A stretch of DNA of 64,000 nucleotides, from assembly GCA_944389415.1 (NCBI GenBank), contig CALXMF010000001.1, forward strand, positions 558,001 through 622,000, read 5' to 3'. The notes beneath the pieces were generated by a model, which was not told the DNA's origin, ran no database searches, and was given only the letters and a program-made list of their open reading frames with translations. Shown here piece after piece: positions 53,546 through 62,788 of this stretch. Within the stretch, counting starts at the first letter, position 1, and the number at the start of each line of letters is the position of its first letter. The position numbers were made by a program, and so were the translations under genes. The stretch is from an uncultured Spirochaetota bacterium (GTDB taxonomy: Bacteria; Spirochaetota; Spirochaetia; Treponematales; Treponemataceae).

Positions 53546-54502
53546 TTATTTAAAACTCAGTCGTACACCAAGTGAAAACTGTGTACTTGTAGTTCCGGGG
53601 GTTGAATCATTTGTATATGAGACAGTGCTGCCAATAGCTCCTGAGTAAGATTTACCGTTTTTACTTTCATAATATTCATAACGAAGTGTTATCCCTAGGT
53701 TTGATATTCTGCATCTATTGTGCGGAAACTGATAACTGATTCCGATACCTACAGCGACACCCTGACCGCCGCGCATTTCATCGTAAAACTGAGAATTACG
53801 TAACAAGTGCAAATCAAGACTGTCTACATAGACATATGGATACCAGTGTATATATATATCAAGCAGACAGTGCTGCAATGTTATCTGGAACGCGGCTCCC
53901 GCTATCGGAAGATATATGATCTGTTCATATGAGATAACGTCACCTGAAAATGAATAAGACGTTTCTTCTCCGGTAAGGTTTCCGATATGGTATTTTGCAT
54001 TTCCATTACTGCCTGTCCATTTCTGTCTGATATACCGCAGACCTCCAAGAGGCGTTAATTCCGCGGTACCGAAATTGAATGTGTAGCCGATTTGTCCTTC
54101 TAAGATAAATCGTTTGTTTATCCGCATATCATGAGAAGAATAATGGGTATTTTTGGTTAAATCCTGGGAATACAGCCAGTCATAGTCTTTCATAATACCG
54201 CTCGTGACAGGCAAGGAAGTAAGAAACAATCCGCTGATGCAGATTCCATACAGAATGATGTTCCCGTCTATCTGCGCGTAATATGACGGCTGTTCTTGCC
54301 AATCAAGACGGCTCATAGTTTCGCCTGTCGGATAAAACACATATTCCTCAACTGTGCCGATTTGAATGCCAGTTTGGACGGAAGCAGAGAATGTAAGTGG
54401 GGTCGGAGGCCGCAGAGAGAGTAAAGTTGTTGTTTTCTCAGCGGCGAATGTATATAGACAGCAGAATAATAATATAGTATGGATTATTATATTTCTAGCC
54501 AT
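53546..54502 (-). CDS. Omptin-family outer-membrane protease
   Basis: 318 residues: signal peptide, then a ten-stranded-barrel pattern ending in FSLGVRLSFK. The omptin catalytic residues are all placed: Asp106 and Asp108 in MKDYDW (OmpT Asp83/85) and Asp230-x-His232 in SLDLH (OmpT Asp210/His212). Omptins are surface proteases activated by lipopolysaccharide, which treponemes generally lack, so the activator here is open. The ATG has no ribosome site and a TATATT lies 8 nt upstream. Confidence 0.8.
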   Translation of the reverse strand: MARNIIIHTILLFCCLYTFAAEKTTTLLSLRPPTPLTFSASVQTGIQIGTVEEYVFYPTGETMSRLDWQEQPSYYAQIDGNIILYGICISGLFLTSLPVTSGIMKDYDWLYSQDLTKNTHYSSHDMRINKRFILEGQIGYTFNFGTAELTPLGGLRYIRQKWTGSNGNAKYHIGNLTGEETSYSFSGDVISYEQIIYLPIAGAAFQITLQHCLLDIYIHWYPYVYVDSLDLHLLRNSQFYDEMRGGQGVAVGIGISYQFPHNRCRISNLGITLRYEYYESKNGKSYSGAIGSTVSYTNDSTPGTTSTQFSLGVRLSFK

Positions 54503-54630
54503 ACTGTGAGAATATAGCAGAAAAAAAATATATTAAAGAGGTGTTTATTGATAATAATGATCGTTTCGATATGCTTGGTGACATTACCACAACTGCTGTG
54601 GTATTATGAGAAGAGGCAGGTATTGATGAT

Positions 54631-57165
54631 ATGAGATGTTGTATCGGTAAATATTTGAATGGAAAAGTAATTATTGCTGTTATTTTTCTCGGAGTTCTCG
54701 CTGTTATTGCCTATTTTAGTATTCATTCTATGAATCACTCTCTGTTGGAAAATGCACAGACAATGGGAACCGAAATTGCAAGTCGTGTATCTCTTGCAGA
54801 AGAAAATGCGATTATGTTGTACGAACAGGTGGTGATGTTCGGTGCACAGGGACTCTATGAACAACTGCGGAGCGGTGCGTCTTTTGATGCCATGCATCTG
54901 TGGATGAAATATTTTGTAGAGTATATACAGGAGACATTAAAACTGTCTAATCTTGAAATTTATGCTGCGATTGATGATAAAATACTTGGCCTGACTCCCT
55001 GGGAAGGTGACTCAACTTTTGATGTTCAGAATGCATTTTGGTATAAATTGGCTATAGAAAATCCAGGAAAGACAATGTTTACTGATGCCTATACAAATGT
55101 CAGAACAGAAGAAACTGCTATTACACTTGTCCGTAAACTTCCTGGTTCTGATACAGTCTTTGCGCTTAATCTGTATACAAAATATCTGAAAAACTGGCCG
55201 CAGATTGATTCTGCTCCACAGGGGACAAGTTATTATTTCTGTGACAGCAAAGGAAATTTACTTTGCAGCAATTTAACCAATTCTGTTGATGCATCAGTGC
55301 TGCAGAGAGAGCTCGCTGATGTATTTAGGGAAATCAATTCTGATCCGTATAAAGACTCTCAGTTGTTTTTCGTTGATGAACTTGGTATTAAACGAGGGGT
55401 TTATTATCATCGTGCTTCAAATGGGTGGCTATCAATTATAACTATTCCGCGTGATGCTCTGCTTGAAGGACTTGAAGGTGTCACTTCAATGTTTATTGCA
55501 TTAATTGTATCTGGGTTGGTTATTGTTTTTGTATTAATGATACTTAACCGTATTTCAGAAGGTAAAGCTGAATTATATAACCGCATCACGCGGGTGCTGG
55601 GACATTCTTATTTTGCGTTATATCTGATTGATATTCAAAATGGTGTATATCGGATGCTCAAAGCGTCCGATTATGTTCGGAATCATGCTTCTGCGGAAGG
55701 TCGGTATTCTGTATTACAGGATGTCCTTGCCGCTAATTTGCAGCCGGGAACAGAACTGGCTGATTTTTATCAGAATCTTTCTTTGGAAAATATACAGCGT
55801 CTTGTTTCCAGGCGGATACATGATTACAGTATTGATATAAAGCAATTATTTAACGGCGAGTACCGTTGGATTCAGTTTCAGATGTTGTACAGTGAATCTT
55901 TGCCGGGGCACGAAGTAGTTCTCGCTGTAAAAGAAGTGAATGCGGTAAAAGAGGCTGCTCTTATCCAGCAGCAGCTTTTAAATGATACGGTGACACAGCT
56001 TCAGGAAGAATCTCGCGCAAAACAGGCTTTTTTTTCCAGTATGTCGCATGATATGCGGACTCCATTGAATGTTATTCTTGGGCTGGTTGATCTTGCTGGA
56101 AAGTACATCTGTGATCGGGTTAAGATGACTGATTATCTTGATAAAATACGTATAGCGAGCAATCAGCTGCTTGAACTGATTAATGATATCCTTGAAATGG
56201 CGCGAATAGAGGAGGGCGGAGACTCTGTATCAAGATGTGAATTTTCGTTGCGGCAAAAGGTTGAAGAACTTATATCTGTTTTTGTTCTGCTTGCTGAGCA
56301 GCAGGAAAAAATATTTAATGTGACATTGGAAATTCCTGATAATACTGTGATCGGTGATTCATTTAAGGTTCAGCAGATATTGAATAACCTGTTGTCCAAT
56401 GCGTTTAAGTATACCAGAAAAGGAGATACAGTTACACTGACTGTAACAAAAATTCCTGATGTACGCAATAAATTCCCTAAATATGAATTTATCATTCGTG
56501 ATACGGGATATGGAATGTCTGCTGAATACCTAGAAAAATTATTTACTCCGTTTGAACGTGAAAACCGTGAGTCAATGCGGCATATAAAGGGTACTGGACT
56601 TGGTATGCCGATTGTACGAAACGCAGTTGTGAAAATGAATGGGCAGATTAGTGTAGAAAGTAAAATAGATGAAGGTTCCTGTTTTATGGTTATTCTTCCA
56701 TTTGAACAGGGTGGAGAAGAGGTTATACAGCCGGAAGAAAAAACAGGCGAAATACCTCAGCTTGAAATGGCTGGAAAACACATACTTCTTGCTGAAGATA
56801 ATGAAATTAATATGGAAATCTCCTGTGAGGTTCTTGAGCAAAATGGCTTTATAGTCTCAAAGGCGTGGAATGGTAAAGAGGCTGTTGATATTTTTGCTGC
56901 GAGTACAGTGAATTATTTTGATGCAATTCTGCTTGATATGCAAATGGATGTGATGGACGGTTGTACTGCTGCTTCTCATATCAGAAAACTTAACAGAGAA
57001 GATGCCAGTACAGTACCAATAATTGCGGTGACGGCAAATACATATTCGGAAGATATTGCCAGAACTCGGGAAGCCGGAATGAACGCACATGTATCAAAGC
57101 CCATTGATTTTACAGTGTTAAGAAAAACGATGCGAGATTTGATTTTAGCTCATGGGAAATCGTAA
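54631..57165 (+). CDS. Hybrid sensor histidine kinase
   Basis: 844 residues: membrane helix (about 15-30), a large extracytoplasmic Cache-like sensor, second helix (about 290-305), a PAS-like segment, HisKA with SMSHDMRTPLN, HATPase with LNNLLSNAFKYT, DTGYGMS and GTGLGMPI, and a C-terminal receiver (LAEDNEIN, LLDMQMDVMDG, KP). A phosphorelay partner or output gene is not adjacent. It starts divergently from the omptin gene, so it could sense envelope conditions. Confidence 0.9.
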   Translation: MRCCIGKYLNGKVIIAVIFLGVLAVIAYFSIHSMNHSLLENAQTMGTEIASRVSLAEENAIMLYEQVVMFGAQGLYEQLRSGASFDAMHLWMKYFVEYIQETLKLSNLEIYAAIDDKILGLTPWEGDSTFDVQNAFWYKLAIENPGKTMFTDAYTNVRTEETAITLVRKLPGSDTVFALNLYTKYLKNWPQIDSAPQGTSYYFCDSKGNLLCSNLTNSVDASVLQRELADVFREINSDPYKDSQLFFVDELGIKRGVYYHRASNGWLSIITIPRDALLEGLEGVTSMFIALIVSGLVIVFVLMILNRISEGKAELYNRITRVLGHSYFALYLIDIQNGVYRMLKASDYVRNHASAEGRYSVLQDVLAANLQPGTELADFYQNLSLENIQRLVSRRIHDYSIDIKQLFNGEYRWIQFQMLYSESLPGHEVVLAVKEVNAVKEAALIQQQLLNDTVTQLQEESRAKQAFFSSMSHDMRTPLNVILGLVDLAGKYICDRVKMTDYLDKIRIASNQLLELINDILEMARIEEGGDSVSRCEFSLRQKVEELISVFVLLAEQQEKIFNVTLEIPDNTVIGDSFKVQQILNNLLSNAFKYTRKGDTVTLTVTKIPDVRNKFPKYEFIIRDTGYGMSAEYLEKLFTPFERENRESMRHIKGTGLGMPIVRNAVVKMNGQISVESKIDEGSCFMVILPFEQGGEEVIQPEEKTGEIPQLEMAGKHILLAEDNEINMEISCEVLEQNGFIVSKAWNGKEAVDIFAASTVNYFDAILLDMQMDVMDGCTAASHIRKLNREDASTVPIIAVTANTYSEDIARTREAGMNAHVSKPIDFTVLRKTMRDLILAHGKS

Positions 57166-57190
57166 TCTCTCCAAGCTTATACATTTTAAC

Positions 57191-57219
57191 TTGAAAAAAA
57201 CTGCATATGGATGTATGCT
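57191..57219 (+). promoter_or_regulatory. Promoter of PFOR
   Basis: TTGAAA (57191-57196), 17 nt, TATGCT (57214-57219). Leader about 65 nt with GGAAGGA before the start. Confidence 0.6.
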
Positions 57220-57290
57220 GTTTTATGGATTTATATGCATAATTAAATTCATTATATTATATTACTATACTACTACGGAAGGACGGTGCT

Positions 57291-60200
57291 ATGTCTGAGA
57301 AGAAAATGGTAATGATCGACGGAAATACAGCCGCAGGTCATGTTGCCCATGCTTTGAGTGAAGTAATTTCTATTTATCCGATTACTCCATCCAGTCCCAT
57401 GGGCGAGGTTGCTGATGAATATTCAGCAAAAGGCAAAAAGAACATCTGGGGTACAGTTCCTGATGTCGTAGAGATGCAGTCTGAAGCCGGTGCCGCTGGT
57501 GCTGTTCATGGTGCATTGACAACCGGTGCTCTGAGTACGACATTCACTGCTTCTCAGGGTCTGCTTCTTATGATTCCTAATATGTATAAGATTGCAGGTG
57601 AGCTAACCAGTACTGTTTTCCATGTTGCTGCTCGTGCTCTTGCAACAAGTTCTCTGTCTATTTTCGGTGATCATCAGGATGTTATGGCATGCCGCCAGAC
57701 CGGTTGGGCAATGCTTGCGTCAAACAGTGTGCAGGAAATTATGGATTTGGCTGTAGTCGCTCATGCTTCAACGCTGCGTGCCCGTGTTCCATTCCTTCAT
57801 TTCTTTGATGGGTTCCGTACTTCACACGAAATTCAGAAGGTTGAAGAAGTTTCCTATGAAGTAATGCAGAAAATGATTGATGATGAGCTTGTCCGCGCTC
57901 ATCGTGCTCGTGGATTATCACCAGAGCACCCAGTACTTCGTGGTACCGCGCAGAATCCTGATGTATACTTCCAGAGCCGTGAAGGTGTGAACAAGTATTA
58001 TGAAGCTGTTCCCGGTATCGTTCAGGAAGAAATGGATAAATATGCAAAGCTGACAGGACGCCAGTATCACCTGTTTGATTACTATGGTGCACCTGACGCT
58101 GAAAAAGTTATCATTATTATGGGATCCGGTGCGGAAACATGTGAAGAAACTGTAGAAGATCTGAACAAGAAAGGTGAAAAACTTGGTGTTCTTAAAGTTC
58201 GGTTGTTCCGTCCGTTTAACGCGGAAGCTTTTGTGAAGGCGCTGCCGTCAACAGTAAAAGCTATTGCTGTTCTTGATCGTACAAAGGAACCTGGATCTCT
58301 TGGAGAACCGCTGTATGAAGATGTTCGTACTGCAATTGGTGAGATGCAGGCTGCGGGCAAATGTCCATTTAGCAGCTACCCGACAATTCTTGGTGGACGA
58401 TATGGACTCGGTTCAAAAGAATTTACCCCTGCTATGGTTAAGGCGGTCTTTGATAATCTCGGCGGCAAAAATATTCCTCATTTTATTGTTGGTATCAAAG
58501 ATGACGTTCTCGGGCAGAGCCTTGAATACGATACTTCGTATGTTATTAACGAAGAAGGCATGAATGAGGCCATGTTCTATGGTCTTGGTTCTGATGGTAC
58601 TGTTGGTGCGAATAAGAATTCTATTAAAATTATTGGAGACGCCCGTCCTGAACTCAATGCTCAGGCTTATTTCTCTTATGACTCCAAGAAATCCGGTGGA
58701 TTTACTGTATCACATCTGCGGTTTGGTCCGAAAGCTATCCGCCGCCCGTATCTGATTACCAGTGCAGACTTTGTCGCCTGCCATAAGTTTACCTACATGG
58801 AACTGTATGATATGCTTGATGCGGCAAAAACTGGTGCAACATTCCTTCTGAACAGCCATTACGGTCCTGAAGAAGTCTGGAAACATATACCTGTTGAACA
58901 GCAGCAGAAAATTATTGATAAGAAACTGAAGTTCTTCGTTATCAATGCGTTTGATATTGCGGGCAAAGCCGGTATGGGAACCCGTATTAATGTTGTCATG
59001 CAGGCAGCGTACTTTAAGATTTCTGGTGTTCTTCCTGAAGCGACAGCTGTTGAATACATGAAGAAATTCATTGAAAAATCATACGGCAAAAAAGGCGCAG
59101 ATGTTGTACAGAAGAATATCAACACGATTGATTTAGCTCTTGCTGCTGTGCATGAAGTAGCATATCCGGATCATACAGAAGGCGATCTTCATATGAAGAG
59201 TGCTATGAATTCTCAGGACCCATTTGTGCGCGATGTATTGGGTGCTATGGCTGCACAGCAGGGTGATAAACTGCCGGTAAGCAAGCTGCCTGCTGACGGA
59301 ACATTCCCCACTGCTACAACTCAGTATGAAAAACGCGCTATTGCAGAAAAAGTTCCTGAATGGGATCCATCTGCATGTATTCAGTGCGGTCAGTGTACAG
59401 TTGTATGTCCGCATGCTGTTCTTCGTATCAAAGAAATGGACGATGCAGCTGTTGCTGCTGCGCCTGCTGGATTTAAGACTGCAGAGATTAAACCGAAAGC
59501 TGTTGCTGGAAGAAAGGCTACATTGCAGGTGTCTGTAGAAGATTGTACAGGCTGCGGATTGTGTGTTTCTGTTTGTCCTGTTAAGGGTAAAGAAGATCCC
59601 TCCAAACATGCAATCAATATGGTTCCTTTTACTGAAGAAGTCCGTTCTGTCGGTGCAAAAAGCTGGGATTACTTTATGTCTCTGCCTGATGCAGATCCGA
59701 AAACGCTTAATCTGTCAACACCCAAAGGGCTGGCTCAGAAACGCCCGCTGTTTGAATTCTCCGGCGCCTGTGCAGGCTGCGGTGAAACTCCATATGTAAA
59801 GCTGCTCAGTCAGCTGTTTGGTGATCGTGCGGTTATTGCAAATGCCACTGGATGTTCTTCTATCTACGGCGGTAATCTGCCTTCTACACCGTATGCAAAA
59901 GATGCAAGCGGACGTGGTCCTGCTTGGTCTAATTCTCTGTTTGAAGATGCTGCTGAATTTGGATACGGTATGCGTATGACCAGTGACAAACTGGCGCAGT
60001 ATGCACGTGAAGTTGCCGTATCTGCAAAAGAAAAAGGAATCGCAGCTGATATTATTAGCAGAATTCTGGAAAATGAGCAGGCTGATGATGCCGCTATCGC
60101 TGCACAACGTGATAATGTCGCGGCTTTGAAAGCGGAGCTTGCAAAGAGCAGCGACCCGATCGCAAAAGAACTGGATTCTTTGACAGACCACTTTATTAAA

Positions 60201-60848
60201 CGCTCTGTGTGGATTATTGGTGGTGACGGCTGGGCATATGATATCGGTTTCGGCGGATTGGATCACACACTGGCATCAGGGCGCAATATCAATATTCTTG
60301 TTCTTGATACGGAAGTATACTCCAATACTGGCGGTCAGATGTCAAAGGCGACTCCAATCGGTGCTGTCGCAAAGTTTGCCGCTTCCGGTAAGACAACAAG
60401 CAAGAAAGATCTTGGCATGATTGCGATGAGCTATGGATATGTATATGTTGCCCGTGTTTCCATGGGAGCAAATATGAACCAGGTCATTAAGGCGTTCCGT
60501 GAGGCGGAATCTTACAATGGTCCTTCCATTATTATTGCATATGCGCACTGTATTAACCACGGAATCAACATGAGTATGGGTCTTACCAACCAGAAAGAAG
60601 CTGTTACATGTGGTTTATGGCCTCTATATCGGTATGATCCTCGGCTGGTTGAACTGGGCAAGAATCCGTTCCAGCTTGATAGTAAAGAGCCTGATTATAA
60701 TCTGGCTGACTTTATGTATAAGGAAGTTCGCTTTAAGTCTCTTAAAGCTGCTAATCCGGAACGTGCTGCCATGCTGCTTGATAAGGCGGTTGCGAAAGCA
60801 AAACGCCAGTATCAGGAATATAAGTATTTGGCAGAACGCGGATTCTAA
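57291..60848 (+). CDS. nifJ: Pyruvate:ferredoxin (flavodoxin) oxidoreductase
   Basis: 1185 residues, the full single-chain PFOR. Domain order: pyruvate-binding N-terminus (YPITPSSPMGEVADE), domain II, the gamma domain (GRYGLGSKEF), ferredoxin domain (CIQCGQCTVVCP, CTGCGLCVSVCP), and the thiamine-diphosphate domain (GGDGWAYDIGFGGLDH, NTGGQMSKATPIGA). An extra cluster ligand pair, CAGCGETPY, is present. It makes acetyl-CoA, CO2 and reduced ferredoxin, the electron source for HydABC and possibly the counterpart to the Flx-Hdr complex. Confidence 0.97.
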   Translation: MSEKKMVMIDGNTAAGHVAHALSEVISIYPITPSSPMGEVADEYSAKGKKNIWGTVPDVVEMQSEAGAAGAVHGALTTGALSTTFTASQGLLLMIPNMYKIAGELTSTVFHVAARALATSSLSIFGDHQDVMACRQTGWAMLASNSVQEIMDLAVVAHASTLRARVPFLHFFDGFRTSHEIQKVEEVSYEVMQKMIDDELVRAHRARGLSPEHPVLRGTAQNPDVYFQSREGVNKYYEAVPGIVQEEMDKYAKLTGRQYHLFDYYGAPDAEKVIIIMGSGAETCEETVEDLNKKGEKLGVLKVRLFRPFNAEAFVKALPSTVKAIAVLDRTKEPGSLGEPLYEDVRTAIGEMQAAGKCPFSSYPTILGGRYGLGSKEFTPAMVKAVFDNLGGKNIPHFIVGIKDDVLGQSLEYDTSYVINEEGMNEAMFYGLGSDGTVGANKNSIKIIGDARPELNAQAYFSYDSKKSGGFTVSHLRFGPKAIRRPYLITSADFVACHKFTYMELYDMLDAAKTGATFLLNSHYGPEEVWKHIPVEQQQKIIDKKLKFFVINAFDIAGKAGMGTRINVVMQAAYFKISGVLPEATAVEYMKKFIEKSYGKKGADVVQKNINTIDLALAAVHEVAYPDHTEGDLHMKSAMNSQDPFVRDVLGAMAAQQGDKLPVSKLPADGTFPTATTQYEKRAIAEKVPEWDPSACIQCGQCTVVCPHAVLRIKEMDDAAVAAAPAGFKTAEIKPKAVAGRKATLQVSVEDCTGCGLCVSVCPVKGKEDPSKHAINMVPFTEEVRSVGAKSWDYFMSLPDADPKTLNLSTPKGLAQKRPLFEFSGACAGCGETPYVKLLSQLFGDRAVIANATGCSSIYGGNLPSTPYAKDASGRGPAWSNSLFEDAAEFGYGMRMTSDKLAQYAREVAVSAKEKGIAADIISRILENEQADDAAIAAQRDNVAALKAELAKSSDPIAKELDSLTDHFIKRSVWIIGGDGWAYDIGFGGLDHTLASGRNINILVLDTEVYSNTGGQMSKATPIGAVAKFAASGKTTSKKDLGMIAMSYGYVYVARVSMGANMNQVIKAFREAESYNGPSIIIAYAHCINHGINMSMGLTNQKEAVTCGLWPLYRYDPRLVELGKNPFQLDSKEPDYNLADFMYKEVRFKSLKAANPERAAMLLDKAVAKAKRQYQEYKYLAERGF

Positions 60849-60896
60849 CACTATGCGGCAGTTGAAAACGACAACTGTATTCAACTGAGCGATAAG

Positions 60897-60938
60897 AACG
60901 CAGGGCACTTGTGACAGTGTCCTGCGTTTTCATTTTAA
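60897..60938 (+). terminator. Terminator of PFOR
   Basis: AACGCAGG-g-CACT pairs with AGTG-t-CCTGCGTT (60897-60928), followed by a T-rich run. Confidence 0.85.
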
Positions 60939-61156
60939 ACTACAGAGTCGGTTAGTTTATAATTTAGTTGCCATACTGTTTTTAACGTATCTTTTGTTTA
61001 ATAATAAATTAAAAACTGATCGATATACGTTCATCTTTAATCCAATAATAGATTTAGAATAGGCGGAAATCAGTGTATCTCTGATTAACTACTAGTTTAA
61101 AAACGGATGAAAAATACTGTATAATTTTTTTGTTTATATATGTTAAATAAAAAATA
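60939..61156. other. AT-rich intergenic region
   Basis: About 220 nt with no plausible gene. A small hairpin AATCAG (61068-61073) with CTGATT (61081-61086) is the only structure I see before the sRNA promoter. Confidence 0.6.
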
Positions 61157-61185
61157 TTGACACGAATTATTTTTAATGCTAGGAT
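61157..61185 (+). promoter_or_regulatory. Strong extended -10 promoter of the candidate sRNA
   Basis: TTGACA (61157-61162), exactly 17 nt, TAGGAT (61180-61185), with TG one base before the -10. No coding gene follows on this strand. Confidence 0.75.
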
Positions 61186-61191
61186 AAATGC

Positions 61192-61276
61192 AAGCTTGTA
61201 AATAAGCTGATAAACTCTCTCCGATGTCCAGTTTTGCTGGACGGGCTCGCTGCTGCTCGGCAGTGAGCCTTTTTTG
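61192..61276 (+). ncRNA. Candidate small RNA, about 85 nt
   Basis: Between the promoter at 61157 and a Rho-independent terminator, three stems follow: AGCTT (61193-61197) with AAGCT (61204-61208); GTCCAG (61226-61231) with CTGGAC (61237-61242) and loop TTTTG; and the terminator. The unpaired stretch 61209-61225 (GATAAACTCTCTCC) is a possible seed. A 23-codon frame from ATG 61224 lacks a ribosome site and reads through the terminator, so a protein product is unlikely. It does not match 4.5S, 6S, tmRNA or RNase P features. Confidence 0.65.
61244..61275 (+). terminator. Terminator of the candidate sRNA
   Basis: GGCTCGCTGC (61244-61253) pairs with GCAGTGAGCC (61260-61269), one G-U pair, then TTTTTT. 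The T-run is on the plus strand only, so it does not serve cysE. Confidence 0.85.
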
Positions 61277-61336
61277 TTTATATATACTTGTTTAAAAATG
61301 GAATTGCGATCTCGAATATTCCCCATTTGGCAGCTG

Positions 61337-62185
61337 CTAATTAATCGTAATGATACTGTTGGGAGGGACTGATTCTGTTACCCATGTATTACCACCGATA
61401 ATACTATGGGCGCCAATACTTGTTGAACCGCCAAGAATAGTTGCGCCCGCGTAGATGGTAACATAGTCGCCGATTGTTGGATGCCGTTTCCTATTTTGCA
61501 TTTCTTTGCGTACACTGTGTGCTCCAAGAGTTACTCCTTGGTAGATTTTTACATTCATACCGATAATGCAGGTTTCTCCAATTACGACACCGGTTCCATG
61601 ATCGATAAAAAAGGATTGGCCAATTTGTGCTCCGGGATGGATATCGATGCCTGTTTTGCCGTGAATATATTCGCTCATTATGCGCGGAATGATGGGGACA
61701 CCGTTTTCATATAGAAAATGAGCGATGCGGTGAACAATAATTGCTTCAAAACCTGGGTAAGAAAGAATTATTTCTTCATTAGAACGGGCAGCTGGGTCGC
61801 CTGCAAGTGCCGCTTGGAGGTCAAGCAGTAAGATCCTGCGTATTTCAGGAAGTTCTTCAATAAGTGCGCAGGCTGTCTGTTCGGCAAGGTGATAGCAATG
61901 AGTTTTCTGCTTCTGTTCCTGCGGACATAGATATAATAACCCGCGCTGTGTTTCTCTAGTAAGATCCGCGGCAATGCGGTGAATGGTTTCACCTGTTCGA
62001 TATCTGAGTAGTTCGCTGTTTTGTACTTCGTTTGTCGCGAATCCTGGAAAAAGCAGATTTTGAATATCCCGCACTATATTGATGACGTTTTGTCTGTTAG
62101 GGTAATTTTGAATTCCCTGTATATTGACTGCGCCATAGGTAGAATAGGAATCAAGAAAATTATCAATAAGATTATCAAGGTTCAT
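61337..62185 (-). CDS. cysE: Serine O-acetyltransferase
   Basis: 282 residues: N-terminal helical domain, then the left-handed beta-helix with [27 protein letters not shown] and [11 protein letters not shown]. It acetylates serine for cysteine synthesis. The N-terminus is of the longer EpsC/plant-type form. ATG 62185 has no ribosome site and lies 6 nt after TATTAT. No cysK is in the window. Confidence 0.9.
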   Translation of the reverse strand: MNLDNLIDNFLDSYSTYGAVNIQGIQNYPNRQNVINIVRDIQNLLFPGFATNEVQNSELLRYRTGETIHRIAADLTRETQRGLLYLCPQEQKQKTHCYHLAEQTACALIEELPEIRRILLLDLQAALAGDPAARSNEEIILSYPGFEAIIVHRIAHFLYENGVPIIPRIMSEYIHGKTGIDIHPGAQIGQSFFIDHGTGVVIGETCIIGMNVKIYQGVTLGAHSVRKEMQNRKRHPTIGDYVTIYAGATILGGSTSIGAHSIIGGNTWVTESVPPNSIITIN

Positions 62186-62191
62186 GCATCG

Positions 62192-62221
62192 ATAATATGC
62201 GATATGGCGGGAAATTATCAA
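62192..62221 (-). promoter_or_regulatory. Leaderless promoter of cysE
   Basis: On the minus strand TTGATA (62221-62216), 18 nt, TATTAT (62197-62192), then 6 nt to ATG 62185. Confidence 0.6.
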
Positions 62222-62289
62222 GATTTATCAGTCTCCGGTATAAGAAAGCGTAGGTAAGAGACTAATCAGTAATAAATGAAATTATTTAC

Positions 62290-62318
62290 TTGACAAAAAG
62301 AGAAAAAGAGAATATAGT
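62290..62318 (+). promoter_or_regulatory. Promoter of the tRNA-Thr/rpmG/secE/nusG cluster
   Basis: TTGACA (62290-62295), 17 nt, TATAGT (62313-62318), about 20 nt before tRNA-Thr. Confidence 0.75.
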
Positions 62319-62337
62319 TCCTACTACACTTGTTTTC

Positions 62338-62410
62338 GCCTCTGTAGCTCAGTCGGCAGAGCGCAACCATGGTAAGGTTGAGGTCAGCGGTTCGATCCCG
62401 CTCGGAGGCT
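62338..62410 (+). tRNA. tRNA-Thr (anticodon GGT)
   Basis: Cloverleaf: acceptor GCCTCTG (62338-62344) with CGGAGGC (62403-62409), anticodon stem CAACC/GGTTG with loop ATGGTAA, T-loop TTCGATC. CCA is not encoded. Confidence 0.93.
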
Positions 62411-62456
62411 TTATATAGATGTGTTTTATACACAGGCTTCAGAAGGAGATTTTACT

Positions 62457-62633
62457 ATGGCAAGCAAGAAAAAAACAGCAGTTGAGATTATCGCTCTGCA
62501 GTGCACAGAATGCAAACGAAAAAATTATACAACATATAAGAATCGTAAGAATATTCAGGGTAAGCTTGAGTTAAATAAATATTGTCCGTTTGATCGCAAG
62601 CATACTTTGCATAAAGAAGCAAAGGCAAAATAA
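62457..62633 (+). CDS. rpmG: 50S ribosomal protein L33
   Basis: 58 residues, L33 family ([39 protein letters not shown]). The first zinc pair CxxC is intact; the second reads CPFD, so one ligand Cys is Asp. AAGGAG supports ATG 62457. Confidence 0.93.
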   Translation: MASKKKTAVEIIALQCTECKRKNYTTYKNRKNIQGKLELNKYCPFDRKHTLHKEAKAK

Positions 62634-62642
62634 GTTATATTC

Positions 62643-62690
62643 CTTCTGCCTTGCAGAAGTTTATATATATGCCATACAGTTGTATGGTTT
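62643..62690 (+). promoter_or_regulatory. Two short hairpins between rpmG and tRNA-Trp
   Basis: CTTCTGC (62643-62649) with GCAGAAG (62653-62659), and CCATACA (62672-62678) with TGTATGG (62681-62687) followed by TTTT. They may be processing sites or partial terminators before the tRNA. Confidence 0.4.
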
Positions 62691-62691
62691 T

Positions 62692-62764
62692 AGGTCAGTA
62701 GCTCCAATGGTAGAGCGTCGGTCTCCAAAACCGAATGTTGAGGGTTCGAGTCCTTCCTGGCCTG
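62692..62764 (+). tRNA. tRNA-Trp (anticodon CCA)
   Basis: Acceptor AGGTCAG (62692-62698) with CTGGCCT (62757-62763), discriminator G, anticodon loop CTCCAAA flanked by CGGT/ACCG, T-loop TTCGAGT. CCA is not encoded. It lies between rpmG and secE, the usual spirochaete and bacterial place. Confidence 0.93.
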
Positions 62765-62788
62765 TATCTTTTATTCAGAGAGGCTGGT

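Noticed and set aside
61192-61276. 4.5S SRP RNA, 6S RNA or tmRNA
   Set aside because: The SRP apical loop motif, a large central bubble of 6S, and a tRNA-like domain are all missing.
61054-61326. 90-codon minus-strand ORF over the sRNA region
   Set aside because: It has no ribosome site, low-complexity composition and runs against a clear plus-strand promoter and terminator.
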